The notes: generated by a model not told the origin, from the letters alone. DNA of 64,000 nt from Flavobacterium degerlachei (GCF_900106645.1 NZ_FNMV01000011.1:92459-156458); one strand, 5' to 3'. Positions 9,792-17,372 are shown, counted from the stretch's first letter. Program-made: numbers and translations.

Positions 9792-10286
9792 ATGAAATCA
9801 GTTACTCTTAACCTGCGTATTTCTCAAAAATTGAGAGATAGGCTAATCGATGATTCCCATGAAAAAGGCATTACACTATCTGATAATTCAAGGGAGATAC
9901 TTACCGCTTACTGCAAAGCAAAAAATAGTGATGAAATTGACAATCAAACATTATATGACATCCGTTTTTATAATAGTAGTGAATTCATTTACCTTATCTT
10001 TTGGATGTTTGAAAAAATTAGATCCCCAAAACATTTTGGGCCTAAAACTGAATTGGAAGATCTAAAAAAAATTGTATTACAAGTTGTAACAAATAAGTTT
10101 TTCCCTCCAGACTTGAAACAAGAATTCGAAAAAGTACTTATTGATATTCAAAGAGTAACTAATGAATTTGATTCAGAAAACAATCAATTTAAGTTTAGCC
10201 AACTCTGTACTGAAGAAGTTTTTGACTATTCAATCTTGACAGACTTTATTAGAAATAAGGCATTTGAAAACAGAATCTATTTGTAG
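9792..10286 (+). CDS. Unrecognised protein with RHH-like N-terminus
   Basis: 164 residues, cytoplasmic. The first 40 residues (SVTLNLRISQKLRDRLIDDS, then a helix ending in REILTAYC) look like a ribbon-helix-helix DNA-binding fold of the CopG/Arc kind. The remainder is helical with no motif I recognise. It sits between the excisionase-type gene (2-base gap) and the RepA-like ATPase gene, with a large inverted repeat just after its stop. A regulator or copy-control protein of the mobile element is a reasonable guess, at low certainty. Confidence 0.6.
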   Translation: MKSVTLNLRISQKLRDRLIDDSHEKGITLSDNSREILTAYCKAKNSDEIDNQTLYDIRFYNSSEFIYLIFWMFEKIRSPKHFGPKTELEDLKKIVLQVVTNKFFPPDLKQEFEKVLIDIQRVTNEFDSENNQFKFSQLCTEEVFDYSILTDFIRNKAFENRIYL

Positions 10287-10294
10287 TACAGTTT

Positions 10295-10337
10295 GCATTA
10301 CAGTTTGTGATACAAAGTGTAACACAAACTGTAATGC
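10295..10337. promoter_or_regulatory. Perfect 15-bp inverted repeat, likely operator
   Basis: GCATTACAGTTTGTG at 10295-10309 is repeated inverted at 10323-10337, 13 bases apart. An extra TACAGTTT half-site lies just before it at about 10287. No T-tract follows, so an operator is more likely than a terminator. It sits 16 bases before the RepA-like ATPase gene start and after the RHH-like gene. Confidence 0.6.
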
Positions 10338-10353
10338 GCCAAAAACATAACAT

Positions 10354-11403
10354 ATGAACACTAAAATCAGACCAATATCAGACCATACAGATGTATTAAA
10401 AAAAGAACTTGAAGCCGATTTAAACAATTCTGGAATAACAACCACAAATCCTTCCAACTGTTTCAAAATAAAACCAATTAATGAATGGATAGAGGACGCA
10501 AAAAACCGTCCAATCCCAAATATGCTTTTTAGTGAGCTATGGTATGAAAATGAAACCTGCATATTATTTGCCGACACTAATCTGGGTAAATCCATTTTGG
10601 CGTTACAAATGTCAAATGCCTTGAGTAAAGGAATTGCTATTTTTGGTTTTAAAATGGAAATACTAGCTCAAAAGGTATTGTATTTTGATTTTGAACTATC
10701 AGACAAACAAGTAGAAAACAGATACTCCAACCAATATTCTGAACATTATGTTTTCAGTCCAAATTTACTTCGGGTAGAAATAAATCCTGAACAAGATATT
10801 CCTGCCGAATTTAAAGATTTTGATGATTACTTATGTCACTCGTTAGAACTTGCAATTGTTGAACATGACGCCAAAATTATCGTCATAGACAATTTAACTT
10901 ATTTAAAAACGGATACAGAAAAAGCAAAAGATGCTTTACCACTGATGAAATTTTTAAATAGTATTAAGAAGAAATACAACCTTTCAATATTAGTGTTAGC
11001 TCATACTCCGAAACGTGATGCTTCGAAAGCACTAACTAAAAATGATCTTTCTGGGAGCAAAATGTTAATGAACTTTTGTGACAGTTGTTTTGCTATTGGT
11101 GAAAGCGCACAAGAAACAAGATTGAGGTACATCAAACAAATTAAGCAACGAAATACAGAATTGATATATGACACCCAAAATATAATTGTGTGCAAAATTG
11201 AGAAGGACACTAATTTCTTAGAGTTCGTTTTTATGGGTTATGAGAATGAATTGGACCATTTAAAACCAAGAAACAACGAAGAACAGTTTAATGAAATTTT
11301 GGAACTAAAAAAACAAGGTTTACCCAACACTCAGATTGCTGAAAAACTAGGAATAAGTGAAGGCACAGTTCGAAACAAAATAAAAAAATCTGAAAACGCA
11401 TAA
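10354..11403 (+). CDS. RepA/RecA-fold ATPase of a mobile element
   Basis: 349 residues. Walker A is ADTNLGKS (about 73-80) and Walker B is KIIVIDN (about 174-180). Downstream, LVLAHTPKR and LSGSKML resemble the sensor region of hexameric RepA/DnaB/KaiC-like ATPases. The last 30 residues form a helix-turn-helix (LPNTQIAEKLGISEGTVRNK) that could bind DNA. Proteins of this type precede a toprim primase in Bacteroidetes integrative elements and help replicate or maintain them. Its stop overlaps the start of a 66-residue gene by one base. Confidence 0.8.
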   Translation: MNTKIRPISDHTDVLKKELEADLNNSGITTTNPSNCFKIKPINEWIEDAKNRPIPNMLFSELWYENETCILFADTNLGKSILALQMSNALSKGIAIFGFKMEILAQKVLYFDFELSDKQVENRYSNQYSEHYVFSPNLLRVEINPEQDIPAEFKDFDDYLCHSLELAIVEHDAKIIVIDNLTYLKTDTEKAKDALPLMKFLNSIKKKYNLSILVLAHTPKRDASKALTKNDLSGSKMLMNFCDSCFAIGESAQETRLRYIKQIKQRNTELIYDTQNIIVCKIEKDTNFLEFVFMGYENELDHLKPRNNEEQFNEILELKKQGLPNTQIAEKLGISEGTVRNKIKKSENA

Positions 11404-11603
11404 TGACAGCAGAACTAACATATCAAATAATAATGACGCTTCCTGAAAACGAGCGTGTATTACTATTCGATAAGTTAGAACCACAAATGAAAAAATTTGA
11501 CATAGGCAGATTACTCTCAGATGATAATCAAAAATTAATAGAAAAAAGAGAAATGATTGAATTCTTAATCCGTACTCAATTCAGCAAATTTAAGAAGTCG
11601 TAA
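11403..11603 (+). CDS. Small conserved-looking protein of the replication module
   Basis: 66 residues, no recognised domain. It begins with LTYQIIMTLPENERVLLFDK and is helical throughout. It is coupled to the ATPase gene by a one-base overlap (TAATG), which supports it being real. It may assist the ATPase; nothing further can be read from the sequence. Confidence 0.6.
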   Translation: MTAELTYQIIMTLPENERVLLFDKLEPQMKKFDIGRLLSDDNQKLIEKREMIEFLIRTQFSKFKKS

Positions 11604-11605
11604 CA

Positions 11606-11640
11606 CTCGTAATATTCGTAACCTCTACGAAAATTACGAG
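11606..11640. promoter_or_regulatory. Inverted repeat built from CGTAA units
   Basis: The spacer before the toprim gene is made of repeated CGTAA or TTACG units. Arms at 11606-11620 and 11626-11640 pair with one mismatch over 15 bp around a 5-base loop. Like the spacer before the ATPase gene, it is a dyad without a U-tract, so an operator or an RNA hairpin upstream of the next start. Confidence 0.5.
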
Positions 11641-11664
11641 CGCTACGAATTATAAAATAAAAAA

Positions 11665-12666
11665 ATGTATAAATATTCTCTTGATAAATCCAGTAAAAAA
11701 TTTATTTGCCCAAATTGTAGTAAAAAAAAATTTGTGAAATATGTTGACAATGAAAACAATGCGTATTTAGAAGACGGATCCGGTCGATGTGACAATGATA
11801 GCAGCTGTAAGCATCATCAATACCCTAATAAAAATTGTGTGATTTCCGAATTTATAAAACCAATAATCACAAGACAAGCCTCTACTTTACAATCTGATTT
11901 ATTGGTTTTATGCGGCAGGAATTTTAATGAAAATAATTTGATTCAATTTTTGAAAATTTATTTTTCAGAAGAAGAGGTTCAGTCGGTTATTTTGCAATAC
12001 AGACTTGGAACATCAAGGCATTGGCTTGGTTCAACAATTTTTTGGCAAATCAATCCTCAAAATAAAATAATGACGGGGAAAGTGATGCTTTTTAATATTA
12101 AAACAGGCAAAAGAATAAAAAAACCGTTTAACCATATTCACTGGGTTCATAGACTTTTAAAGTTAAATGATTATGTCTTACAGCAGTGTCTATTTGGTTT
12201 GCATATAATCAACGAATCGACGAAAAATAAAATTGCCATAGTAGAGTCAGAAAAGACCGCTTTGATCATGAGCTTATTCTTGCCAGATTATATTTGGATG
12301 GCAACAGGCAGTAAAAGTAATTTTAAAAAAGAAATGCTTTTACCTTTAAAAAATCATCCTATTTTGGCTTATCCAGATAAATCAGAATATGATGATTGGA
12401 ACAAAATAACATTAGAACTACAAAAAGAAGGCTTTGAAATTAGATGCAGTCGCTATATTGAGGATAAAAATGTACCGGATGGAACTGATTTAGCTGACAT
12501 TTATCTTGAAAGCAGAACGAACGATTCTACTAGAGTTCAAAAACAACTCACTAAAACAGAAATTGAGGTTAATAGACTAGCAAAAATTAACCCTACAATT
12601 ATTAACCTTATTAGAACTTTTGATTTACTGGATAATGAGCATAATGAGATTATGAATATTGATTGA
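11665..12666 (+). CDS. Zinc-finger/toprim protein, primase-like (DUF6371-type)
   Basis: 333 residues. The N-terminus has a zinc-finger-like set of cysteines (CPNC at 15-18, Cys42, Cys48). The toprim core follows: VESEKTAL with Glu194, then AYPDKSEYDDW with Asp238, and DGTDLADIY near 272. This arrangement matches the toprim proteins that follow RepA-like ATPases in Bacteroidetes mobile elements and probably act as primases. It ends 12 bases before the convergent AbiE toxin gene. No integrase, relaxase or mobilization gene is visible in the window, so the element's transfer genes must be upstream or lost. Confidence 0.75.
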   Translation: MYKYSLDKSSKKFICPNCSKKKFVKYVDNENNAYLEDGSGRCDNDSSCKHHQYPNKNCVISEFIKPIITRQASTLQSDLLVLCGRNFNENNLIQFLKIYFSEEEVQSVILQYRLGTSRHWLGSTIFWQINPQNKIMTGKVMLFNIKTGKRIKKPFNHIHWVHRLLKLNDYVLQQCLFGLHIINESTKNKIAIVESEKTALIMSLFLPDYIWMATGSKSNFKKEMLLPLKNHPILAYPDKSEYDDWNKITLELQKEGFEIRCSRYIEDKNVPDGTDLADIYLESRTNDSTRVQKQLTKTEIEVNRLAKINPTIINLIRTFDLLDNEHNEIMNID

Positions 12667-12678
12667 TAAAAGCAACTC

Positions 12679-13656
12679 TTACACTTCTATTTCCCAAATT
12701 ACAGTTCTTAAACGTTCTTTAATCATTTTTAAAGTATTTTGAACAAGATTTTCATTTGGTAAATCTCCATAAACCAAATTTTTAAAATCAGTCGTATAAG
12801 TTACTTTTAACTCATTCCAAACCGAATCCAATTCTTTAAAAACAACCGCATCAACAGGATGATTCACCAACCATTTATTATTATTTTTAAAACTTATCAC
12901 ATCATCACTGGCTACTGTCAGTAACATTTTTTCGAACTCCGATGAATGAAAAAAATCAAACAATTCTTTTTGTTGTAATAATTGATGTAAGTCATAAGCA
13001 TGCCTTATTTTTTTCTTTAAATCTTCAATAGGGTACTCCGAATAGGAAAACCGAACAAGGCTCATTATTTTTTCACAAAGAGTCCTTACAGATTCTAATA
13101 CCAATACTTCAAAAGGGAGTAATCCATTTTGTTTAGCAATTTCAGTTTGTCCATTATTAATCATCATATTCCCTATATAAGAATTAACATTCTTTGTCGT
13201 ATAAGGTTCAAAATAACCCAACCAAGTAGCCTCTATAATGATTACATCTCTAACTTGTCCGTAATTACCATTAAATTCTTTTGCATAAGTATGTGCCGTT
13301 TTCCGGTTCATTCCCATTTTATGAGTTACTTCCTCTACCATAACTTCCGGTAATACTGTATTTATAACTTCACTAATTTTTTTAATTTTATTCGTTAGCT
13401 TATTATTAGTTTCACCATCATGTCTCAATACAACAAGGTCAATATCTTCCGAAAATCGTTCTATCAAATTAAAACATTTTGAAAGAGCAGTTCCTCCTTT
13501 AAATATAGTGTGCTTACCAATTTCATTATGAAAAATCGTATGCAAAGCAAAAGTAACCCAGTAATCTTTTTCAATATATATTTCTGGAATATTCATTTGT
13601 TGAGCCGTAAACCGAACTGCTTGCCTGAAAAGTAGTTTATTCTCGTGTAGTTTCAT
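12679..13656 (-). CDS. abiEii: AbiEii/AbiGii-family nucleotidyltransferase toxin
   Basis: 325 residues from the chosen start. The nucleotidyltransferase motif is present: KGGTALSK (about 53-60) followed by RFSEDIDLVV with the Ser-Glu-Asp-x-Asp cluster near 69-73, plus EKDYW near 30. AbiEii toxins are nucleotidyltransferases that block growth during phage infection, with relatives acting on tRNA. An ATG at 13668 is also in frame, but the ATG at 13656 gives a standard ATGA overlap with the antitoxin stop and starts with MKLHENKLLF, so it is preferred. It is transcribed with the upstream antitoxin and converges on the toprim gene. Confidence 0.88.
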   Translation of the reverse strand: MKLHENKLLFRQAVRFTAQQMNIPEIYIEKDYWVTFALHTIFHNEIGKHTIFKGGTALSKCFNLIERFSEDIDLVVLRHDGETNNKLTNKIKKISEVINTVLPEVMVEEVTHKMGMNRKTAHTYAKEFNGNYGQVRDVIIIEATWLGYFEPYTTKNVNSYIGNMMINNGQTEIAKQNGLLPFEVLVLESVRTLCEKIMSLVRFSYSEYPIEDLKKKIRHAYDLHQLLQQKELFDFFHSSEFEKMLLTVASDDVISFKNNNKWLVNHPVDAVVFKELDSVWNELKVTYTTDFKNLVYGDLPNENLVQNTLKMIKERLRTVIWEIEV

Positions 13657-14375
13657 ATAATATTCCATTTTTCAGTTTGAGTCAATACTTTATCAACAGG
13701 TAATTTATATTTGGTAACAGGGTTTAATGTCTTATAAAGCGAATCAGACAGAATCTTTTCATTTAATTCATCTAACATTGCTCCCAAAAGGGCTTTTGTT
13801 GCTGGTGGATATTTAAGAGCCAAACGAACCATTGTACTTTTGTCCTTTTCCGATAAATCTTTTAGAATTGCTAATAATCGTTTACACGAAAATGCAGGAT
13901 TACTATCTGGTATTTTCTTAATGTAACGAATAGCATCTAACAATTGTAACAAAGGGATATTTTCCTTGGTAATATTGTTCTTTTGTTTGATAAATGAAAT
14001 CATATAACGTTCCCGTTTAAAAGCAGAACGAATTTCATTTTTACCTATTTGAATTGTATTACTAACTTGAGTCGTAAGTCCTAATTGATTATACACACTA
14101 TAACCAGTTAAATACCCCGCTAGTTTCCCATCACTTTCCATCAAGTCCTTTACAATTTGAGCTTGATTAGGTTCCAATTTACCAAAAGGAGTACTTTCAG
14201 GTTTATAATACTTGCCCTTAGAAAGCTTTGCTATTTTCCCTGATTTAGTCATTCTATTGAGTGCTTTAATAACTGCTTCTTTTTTATTCACCTCAGTAAC
14301 AAAGTCAGCATAGGTGAATATGTAGCCTTTAGGAAGTCTATCAATTGTAACCGATATACATTCAGATGTTTTCAT
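13653..14375 (-). CDS. abiEi: AbiEi-type antitoxin (DUF6088 family)
   Basis: 240 residues. The N-terminal 70 residues form a winged-helix (IFTYADFVTEVNKKEAVIKA, then GKIAKLSKGKYYKP), as in AbiEi antitoxins, which repress their own promoter. The rest is the helical antitoxin body. It overlaps the toxin gene by four bases, and an inverted repeat lies across its promoter, which fits autoregulation. Type IV toxin-antitoxin systems of this kind give abortive infection and also stabilise integrative elements. Confidence 0.85.
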   Translation of the reverse strand: MKTSECISVTIDRLPKGYIFTYADFVTEVNKKEAVIKALNRMTKSGKIAKLSKGKYYKPESTPFGKLEPNQAQIVKDLMESDGKLAGYLTGYSVYNQLGLTTQVSNTIQIGKNEIRSAFKRERYMISFIKQKNNITKENIPLLQLLDAIRYIKKIPDSNPAFSCKRLLAILKDLSEKDKSTMVRLALKYPPATKALLGAMLDELNEKILSDSLYKTLNPVTKYKLPVDKVLTQTEKWNII

Positions 14376-14390
14376 AGATTATTAATACTA

Positions 14391-14435
14391 CAAATATAAA
14401 TAATTTGTCCAGTTTATTTTACAAAAAACTGGACA
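14391..14435 (-). promoter_or_regulatory. abiE promoter and candidate AbiEi operator
   Basis: On the minus strand TATATTTG (14398-14391) is a perfect TANNTTTG -7 box 16 bases upstream of the abiEi start. A TTG at 14424-14422 is suitably spaced as the -33 element. A perfect 10-bp inverted repeat, TGTCCAGTTT (14406-14415) and AAACTGGACA (14426-14435), covers the region between and around them. That placement fits repression by the antitoxin. Confidence 0.65.
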
Positions 14436-14461
14436 TTTTTAAAATAAATTTGGATAATTCC

Positions 14462-14507
14462 GCAATGGTTAATACCTTTAAACTTGTTTAAAGGTATTAA
14501 CCATTGC
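14462..14507. repeat. Perfect 22-bp palindrome with 2-base centre
   Basis: Arms at 14462-14483 and 14486-14507 are exact reverse complements with only TT between them. There is no T-tract, and it sits about 90 bases upstream of the abiEi start. It could extrude as a cruciform or bind a dimer. It lies between the AbiE pair and the first attachment-site copy. Confidence 0.85.
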
Positions 14508-14693
14508 ATAAATATTGCATAATTCCGTCTTATTACAATCAATTTAGACCGAATTCAAGATCTTCTTCTTTATATAAAATCTACCTCAAATTTTACTTTT
14601 CAATCAATATTCTCGTTCTAAAAGTAAATTATTAAAGCAAACAAATTAAGATTAATTAATTTTCATTAATTTAGCTTAAAATTTTAATATTAA

Positions 14694-14715
14694 CCGTACA
14701 CGAATCCGTACACGA
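14694..14715. repeat. Direct repeat CCGTACACGA, two copies
   Basis: CCGTACACGA occurs at 14694-14703 and 14706-14715, 12 bases apart, about 65 bases before the first tRNA-Met fragment. Paired short direct repeats near a core site are typical of integrase arm-binding sites, but this role is inference. Confidence 0.45.
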
Positions 14716-14778
14716 TTACTTAATTTTCAAGTCCTGTAACAGCATATAACTAGGGATTTATTTGGTAAAAATATCAAA

Positions 14779-14821
14779 TTCATAACCCTGAGGTCACGGG
14801 TTCAAATCCCGTCCTCGCTAC
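14779..14821 (+). repeat. tRNA-Met(CAT) 3' fragment, attachment-site-like copy 1
   Basis: From TTCATAA (anticodon CAT with its 3' loop) through the T-arm (ACGGG TTCAAAT CCCGT) to the 3' acceptor strand CCTCGCT plus A, this matches the last half of an elongator tRNA-Met. The upstream sequence has no D-arm or 5' acceptor, so it is not a functional tRNA. A 34-base stretch, 14788-14821, is identical at 17260-17293. Such displaced tRNA 3' ends mark the far end of integrative elements. Confidence 0.8.
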
Positions 14822-14827
14822 GAAAAC

Positions 14828-14861
14828 AAACCCTTAAACAACAACTGTTTAAGGGTTTTTT
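14828..14861 (+). terminator. Terminator hairpin following tRNA-Met fragment 1
   Basis: AAACCCTTAAAC and GTTTAAGGGTTT form a perfect 12-bp stem with a 7-base loop, followed by a T-tract. A decayed version of the same hairpin follows the second tRNA fragment, so tRNA end and terminator were duplicated together. Confidence 0.75.
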
Positions 14862-14872
14862 ATTGGGAATAA

Positions 14873-14904
14873 TTCCTCACTTGAGCTAAATAAAAAGTGA
14901 GAAA
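14873..14904. repeat. AAGTGAGGAA-like sites after attachment copy 1
   Basis: TTCCTCACTT at 14873-14882 is the reverse complement of AAGTGAGGAA, and AAGTGAGAAA lies at 14895-14904. The same motif occurs in two pairs around the second tRNA fragment. They may be integrase or accessory-protein sites. Confidence 0.45.
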
Positions 14905-15310
14905 ATCCAAAGATCCCACAGTTATATTACTGACAATGTGAACGATACAAAATCAGACCTCAGGTTCAGCTGAACTATTTCTTTTTTAAATAAAGAAAAA
15001 AGTACTGCACTTTAAGGTTTGTAAATTCATTGCCCAAATTGTATTGTAAAAATCTATTCTGACAAAATTAGTTTTTGGTACAAAAAAAAAATACCAAACA
15101 CTAAGCAAAAAAGGTAAAAATAAAATATAGTTTTCATTTTTACCTTTTGAACTTTAACAAAATATTTACCCATGTTAATTAAGTCTATCTTAAACTCTTT
15201 AAACTAATATCCTTTTCAATCCCTGCACCTTTATGATAATGTCCAAATATTAAAACAAAAAAAAGACAAATTATATCTGAAAGACTTTAAAATTTACTCC
15301 TTTACAAATC
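14905..15310. other. Noncoding stretch in the HipBST segment
   Basis: No coding frame is recognised here. It contains a perfect 13-bp inverted repeat (15109-15121 and 15136-15148, 14-base loop) and a shorter TTTGGTA/TACCAAA dyad around 15075-15098, both AT-rich. Nothing else stands out. Confidence 0.4.
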
Positions 15311-15329
15311 AACGGCGATTATCGCCGTT
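15311..15329. promoter_or_regulatory. GC-rich palindrome AACGGCGAT-T-ATCGCCGTT
   Basis: A perfect 9-bp dyad around a single T, conspicuous because its surroundings are extremely AT-rich. It lies about 180 bases upstream of the hipB-like gene and could be a regulator-binding site. Confidence 0.55.
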
Positions 15330-15374
15330 AATAAAGCAATATGTAAACTAAATAATTCAAAAACATCTGACTAG

Positions 15375-15493
15375 ATTTAGTGCATTATAGAGCACTAAAT
15401 AACAAACACACACTAATATCAGAATAAAAAAACATTATTTAGTGCTATTTAACGCTCTTTTTATTAAATTTAATAAAATTTATATTATTTTTG
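15375..15493 (+). promoter_or_regulatory. Promoter and candidate HipB operators
   Basis: ATTTAGTGC (15375-15383) and GCACTAAAT (15392-15400) form a perfect inverted repeat with an 8-base spacer. A third half-site, ATTTAGTGC, occurs at 15437-15445. TATTTTTG at 15486-15493 is a TANNTTTG -7 box, 19 bases before the hipB-like start. HipB-type proteins bind such dyads to repress their own operon. Confidence 0.6.
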
Positions 15494-15512
15494 TATAAAA
15501 AAGAGCCGTATA

Positions 15513-15752
15513 ATGCACTTTAAAGAATTAATAAAAATAATAAAAGACCGTAGAGAAGTACTGCAGGTGACACAAGAAACCTTGGCAGAGTCATCTGGCG
15601 TTGGCTTAAGAACCTTAAAACAATTTGAAAGTGGAAAAGGAAATCCAACACTACTTACTTTAGGAAAGTTGGCTGATGCCTTAGGTATGGAGGTATGTCT
15701 AAAAATTAAAAATCTATCTGTAACAAATGAGAAAGGCAAAAATATTATATAA
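15513..15752 (+). CDS. hipB: HipB-like HTH antitoxin/repressor
   Basis: 79 residues, essentially one Cro/C1-type helix-turn-helix (TQETLAESSGVGLRTLKQFE, then SGKGNPTLLTLGKLADALG). It would bind the inverted repeats upstream and repress the operon. Its last 26 bases overlap the next gene, which encodes a separate HipA N-terminal domain, and that gene in turn overlaps the kinase gene. The three-gene order HTH, small domain, kinase matches the HipBST arrangement rather than two-gene hipBA. Confidence 0.85.
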   Translation: MHFKELIKIIKDRREVLQVTQETLAESSGVGLRTLKQFESGKGNPTLLTLGKLADALGMEVCLKIKNLSVTNEKGKNII

Positions 15753-16056
15753 AGATGAAGAAGCAGGTATATTAACCCAACACGATGATGGTTCATTTAC
15801 ATTTCATTATCATGATTATTGGATTGCAGACAGCTCTAAACCAGGTATAAGTCTAACTTTACCTAAAAGCAAACAAGAATTTCATTCAAAATTCTTATTC
15901 CCCTTTTTTTACAACATGCTTCCAGAAGGTTCTAATAGACAAGTAGTCAGTAAATATAATAAAATTGACCTCGATGATTATTTTGGATTGCTGATGACTA
16001 CCGCAAAAGACGATAGCATTGGTGCCGTTAGAGTTATTAAAATAGAAAAACAATGA
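15727..16056 (+). CDS. hipS: HipS-like protein (stand-alone HipA N-terminal domain)
   Basis: 109 residues. The sequence has the pattern of the HipA N-terminal subdomain: AGILTQHDDGSFTFHYHDYW near the start, SLTLPKSKQEF, then FLFPFFYNMLPEGSNRQ and FGLLMTTAKDDSIGAVRVI at the end. In two-gene systems this domain is fused to the kinase; here it is a separate gene overlapping both neighbours (26 bases with hipB, 4 with the kinase). In E. coli HipBST the equivalent protein HipS neutralises the HipT kinase. The same role is inferred here. Confidence 0.78.
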   Translation: MRKAKILYKDEEAGILTQHDDGSFTFHYHDYWIADSSKPGISLTLPKSKQEFHSKFLFPFFYNMLPEGSNRQVVSKYNKIDLDDYFGLLMTTAKDDSIGAVRVIKIEKQ

Positions 16057-17039
16057 GTTTACCTGAAATACAATATTGTCCCGGTACATTAGCCGAAGGT
16101 TTTCACACTTATAGCAGAACCTGTTTGAATAGAGTGTTCCAAGGTAAAAAGGTACATCATGAATTGCCTTATGATTCTCCTGCATCCAATTCTGAAACAG
16201 ATGATTTATTTGAAGAAAACAGAAAACGTATTTCCATTTCAGGTGTGCAGGAAAAATTTTCTGTATTACTTGAAAAAAACAAGTTAAGACTTATCAATGA
16301 AGGAGAACGCGGTACCTATATCCTAAAACCAATTCCAAGTATAGGAAAAAAATCAGACCAAATGCCTTCTAACGAACACTTAACCATGCAAATTGCCCGC
16401 CAAATTTATGGAATAGAAACTGCTGAAAATGCACTGATATTCTTTAAAAATGGTTCCCCAGCCTATATTACCAAACGTTTTGATGTAAAAGATGATGGCA
16501 CAAAACTCGCTCAAGATGATTTTGCATCCTTGGCCGAAAGGACACCACAAACACATGGAGAACATTATAAATACTTAGGAAACTATTTAGAAATATTTCA
16601 ATTAATGCAGAAATATTTACCCGCTTACAAATTGGAAGCTCCTAAAGTTTTAAAAATCTTGATTTTCAATTATCTATTCTCAAATGGCGATGCTCATTTT
16701 AAAAACTTTTCTTTGCTCGAAACCCCTATGGGAGACTATAGATTAAGTCCTGCTTATGACCTTCTAAATAGTCGTATTCATATAGAGGATAAAGACTTTG
16801 CATTAGATGATGGACTATTACCTAGGAATTTAGGCCAAGGGAAAATTAGCCAACAATTTGCCATACTGTCAGAGCAAGCAGGAATCAGTTCAAAAATTTT
16901 TAATGACATTATGAATTTGATGTTATCACAATCGGATAATGTAGAAAAATTGATAACAGCTTCTTTTCTGAACGATACCACAAAAAAAATTTATAGACAA
17001 TCTTATCAGGGTCGTTTAAAACAATTAATGAAAAGATAA
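16053..17039 (+). CDS. hipT: HipT-like serine/threonine kinase toxin
   Basis: 328 residues, lacking the N-terminal domain of classical HipA. The glycine-rich loop region contains SISGVQEKFS with Ser61 and Ser63, the SIS pair that is autophosphorylated in HipT. The catalytic loop is LFSNGDAHFKNFSLL and the metal-binding Asp is in LSPAYDLLN. Known relatives phosphorylate aminoacyl-tRNA synthetases (GltX for HipA, TrpS for HipT) and stop translation; the target here cannot be told. It overlaps the hipS-like gene by four bases. The module sits alone between two tRNA-Met 3' fragments. Confidence 0.85.
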   Translation: MSLPEIQYCPGTLAEGFHTYSRTCLNRVFQGKKVHHELPYDSPASNSETDDLFEENRKRISISGVQEKFSVLLEKNKLRLINEGERGTYILKPIPSIGKKSDQMPSNEHLTMQIARQIYGIETAENALIFFKNGSPAYITKRFDVKDDGTKLAQDDFASLAERTPQTHGEHYKYLGNYLEIFQLMQKYLPAYKLEAPKVLKILIFNYLFSNGDAHFKNFSLLETPMGDYRLSPAYDLLNSRIHIEDKDFALDDGLLPRNLGQGKISQQFAILSEQAGISSKIFNDIMNLMLSQSDNVEKLITASFLNDTTKKIYRQSYQGRLKQLMKR

Positions 17040-17133
17040 GTTGGAATCTTGTATTATTCAAAACTTTGCTACTAACCACTTTGTCATACATTTCAGTTAC
17101 CACTCATTTGCCAACGTTCTTGGGTAAAATGAA

Positions 17134-17156
17134 GAGTGAGGAAAAAGAGTGAGGAA
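17134..17156. repeat. Paired GAGTGAGGAA repeats left of attachment copy 2
   Basis: GAGTGAGGAA occurs at 17134-17143 and 17147-17156, 13 bases apart. An equally spaced pair lies on the other side of the tRNA fragment at 17373-17395. Confidence 0.6.
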
Positions 17157-17248
17157 AAGTAAAAAATACGACATAAACCAATTTAAGCTGAAAATCATAA
17201 CGCCTAATAATCAGTACTTTACAAAGTAACAAAAGTGACATTTCAATT

Positions 17249-17293
17249 TTCATAACCCTCTGAGGTCACGGGTTCAAATCCCGTCCTCGCTAC
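17249..17293 (+). repeat. tRNA-Met(CAT) 3' fragment, attachment-site-like copy 2
   Basis: The same 3' half of tRNA-Met as at 14779, with 34 identical bases (17260-17293) and a 2-base insertion in the anticodon-stem part (CCCTCTGAGG against CCCTGAGG). No 5' half is present. This copy is followed by ordinary chromosomal genes, so it marks the island's right boundary. Confidence 0.8.
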
Positions 17294-17298
17294 ACACA

Positions 17299-17331
17299 AA
17301 AACTTAAACAACAACTGTTTAAGGGTTTTTT
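17299..17331 (+). terminator. Decayed terminator after tRNA-Met fragment 2
   Basis: CTTAAAC and GTTTAAG pair around a 7-base loop, and the right arm and T-tract match the terminator after copy 1. The left arm has lost two C's, shortening the stem. Confidence 0.55.
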
Positions 17332-17372
17332 ATTGGGATTATGTTTTCAAAAATACCGACTTCAAAACTCTC

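Noticed and set aside
14779..14821. A functional tRNA-Met gene
   Set aside because: Only the anticodon-loop-to-3' part is present; no D-arm or 5' acceptor strand precedes it. The same holds for 17249-17293.
15485..15796. Minus-strand gene opposite hipB
   Set aside because: It lies over the clear HTH gene and its operator region, and its translation has no recognisable features.
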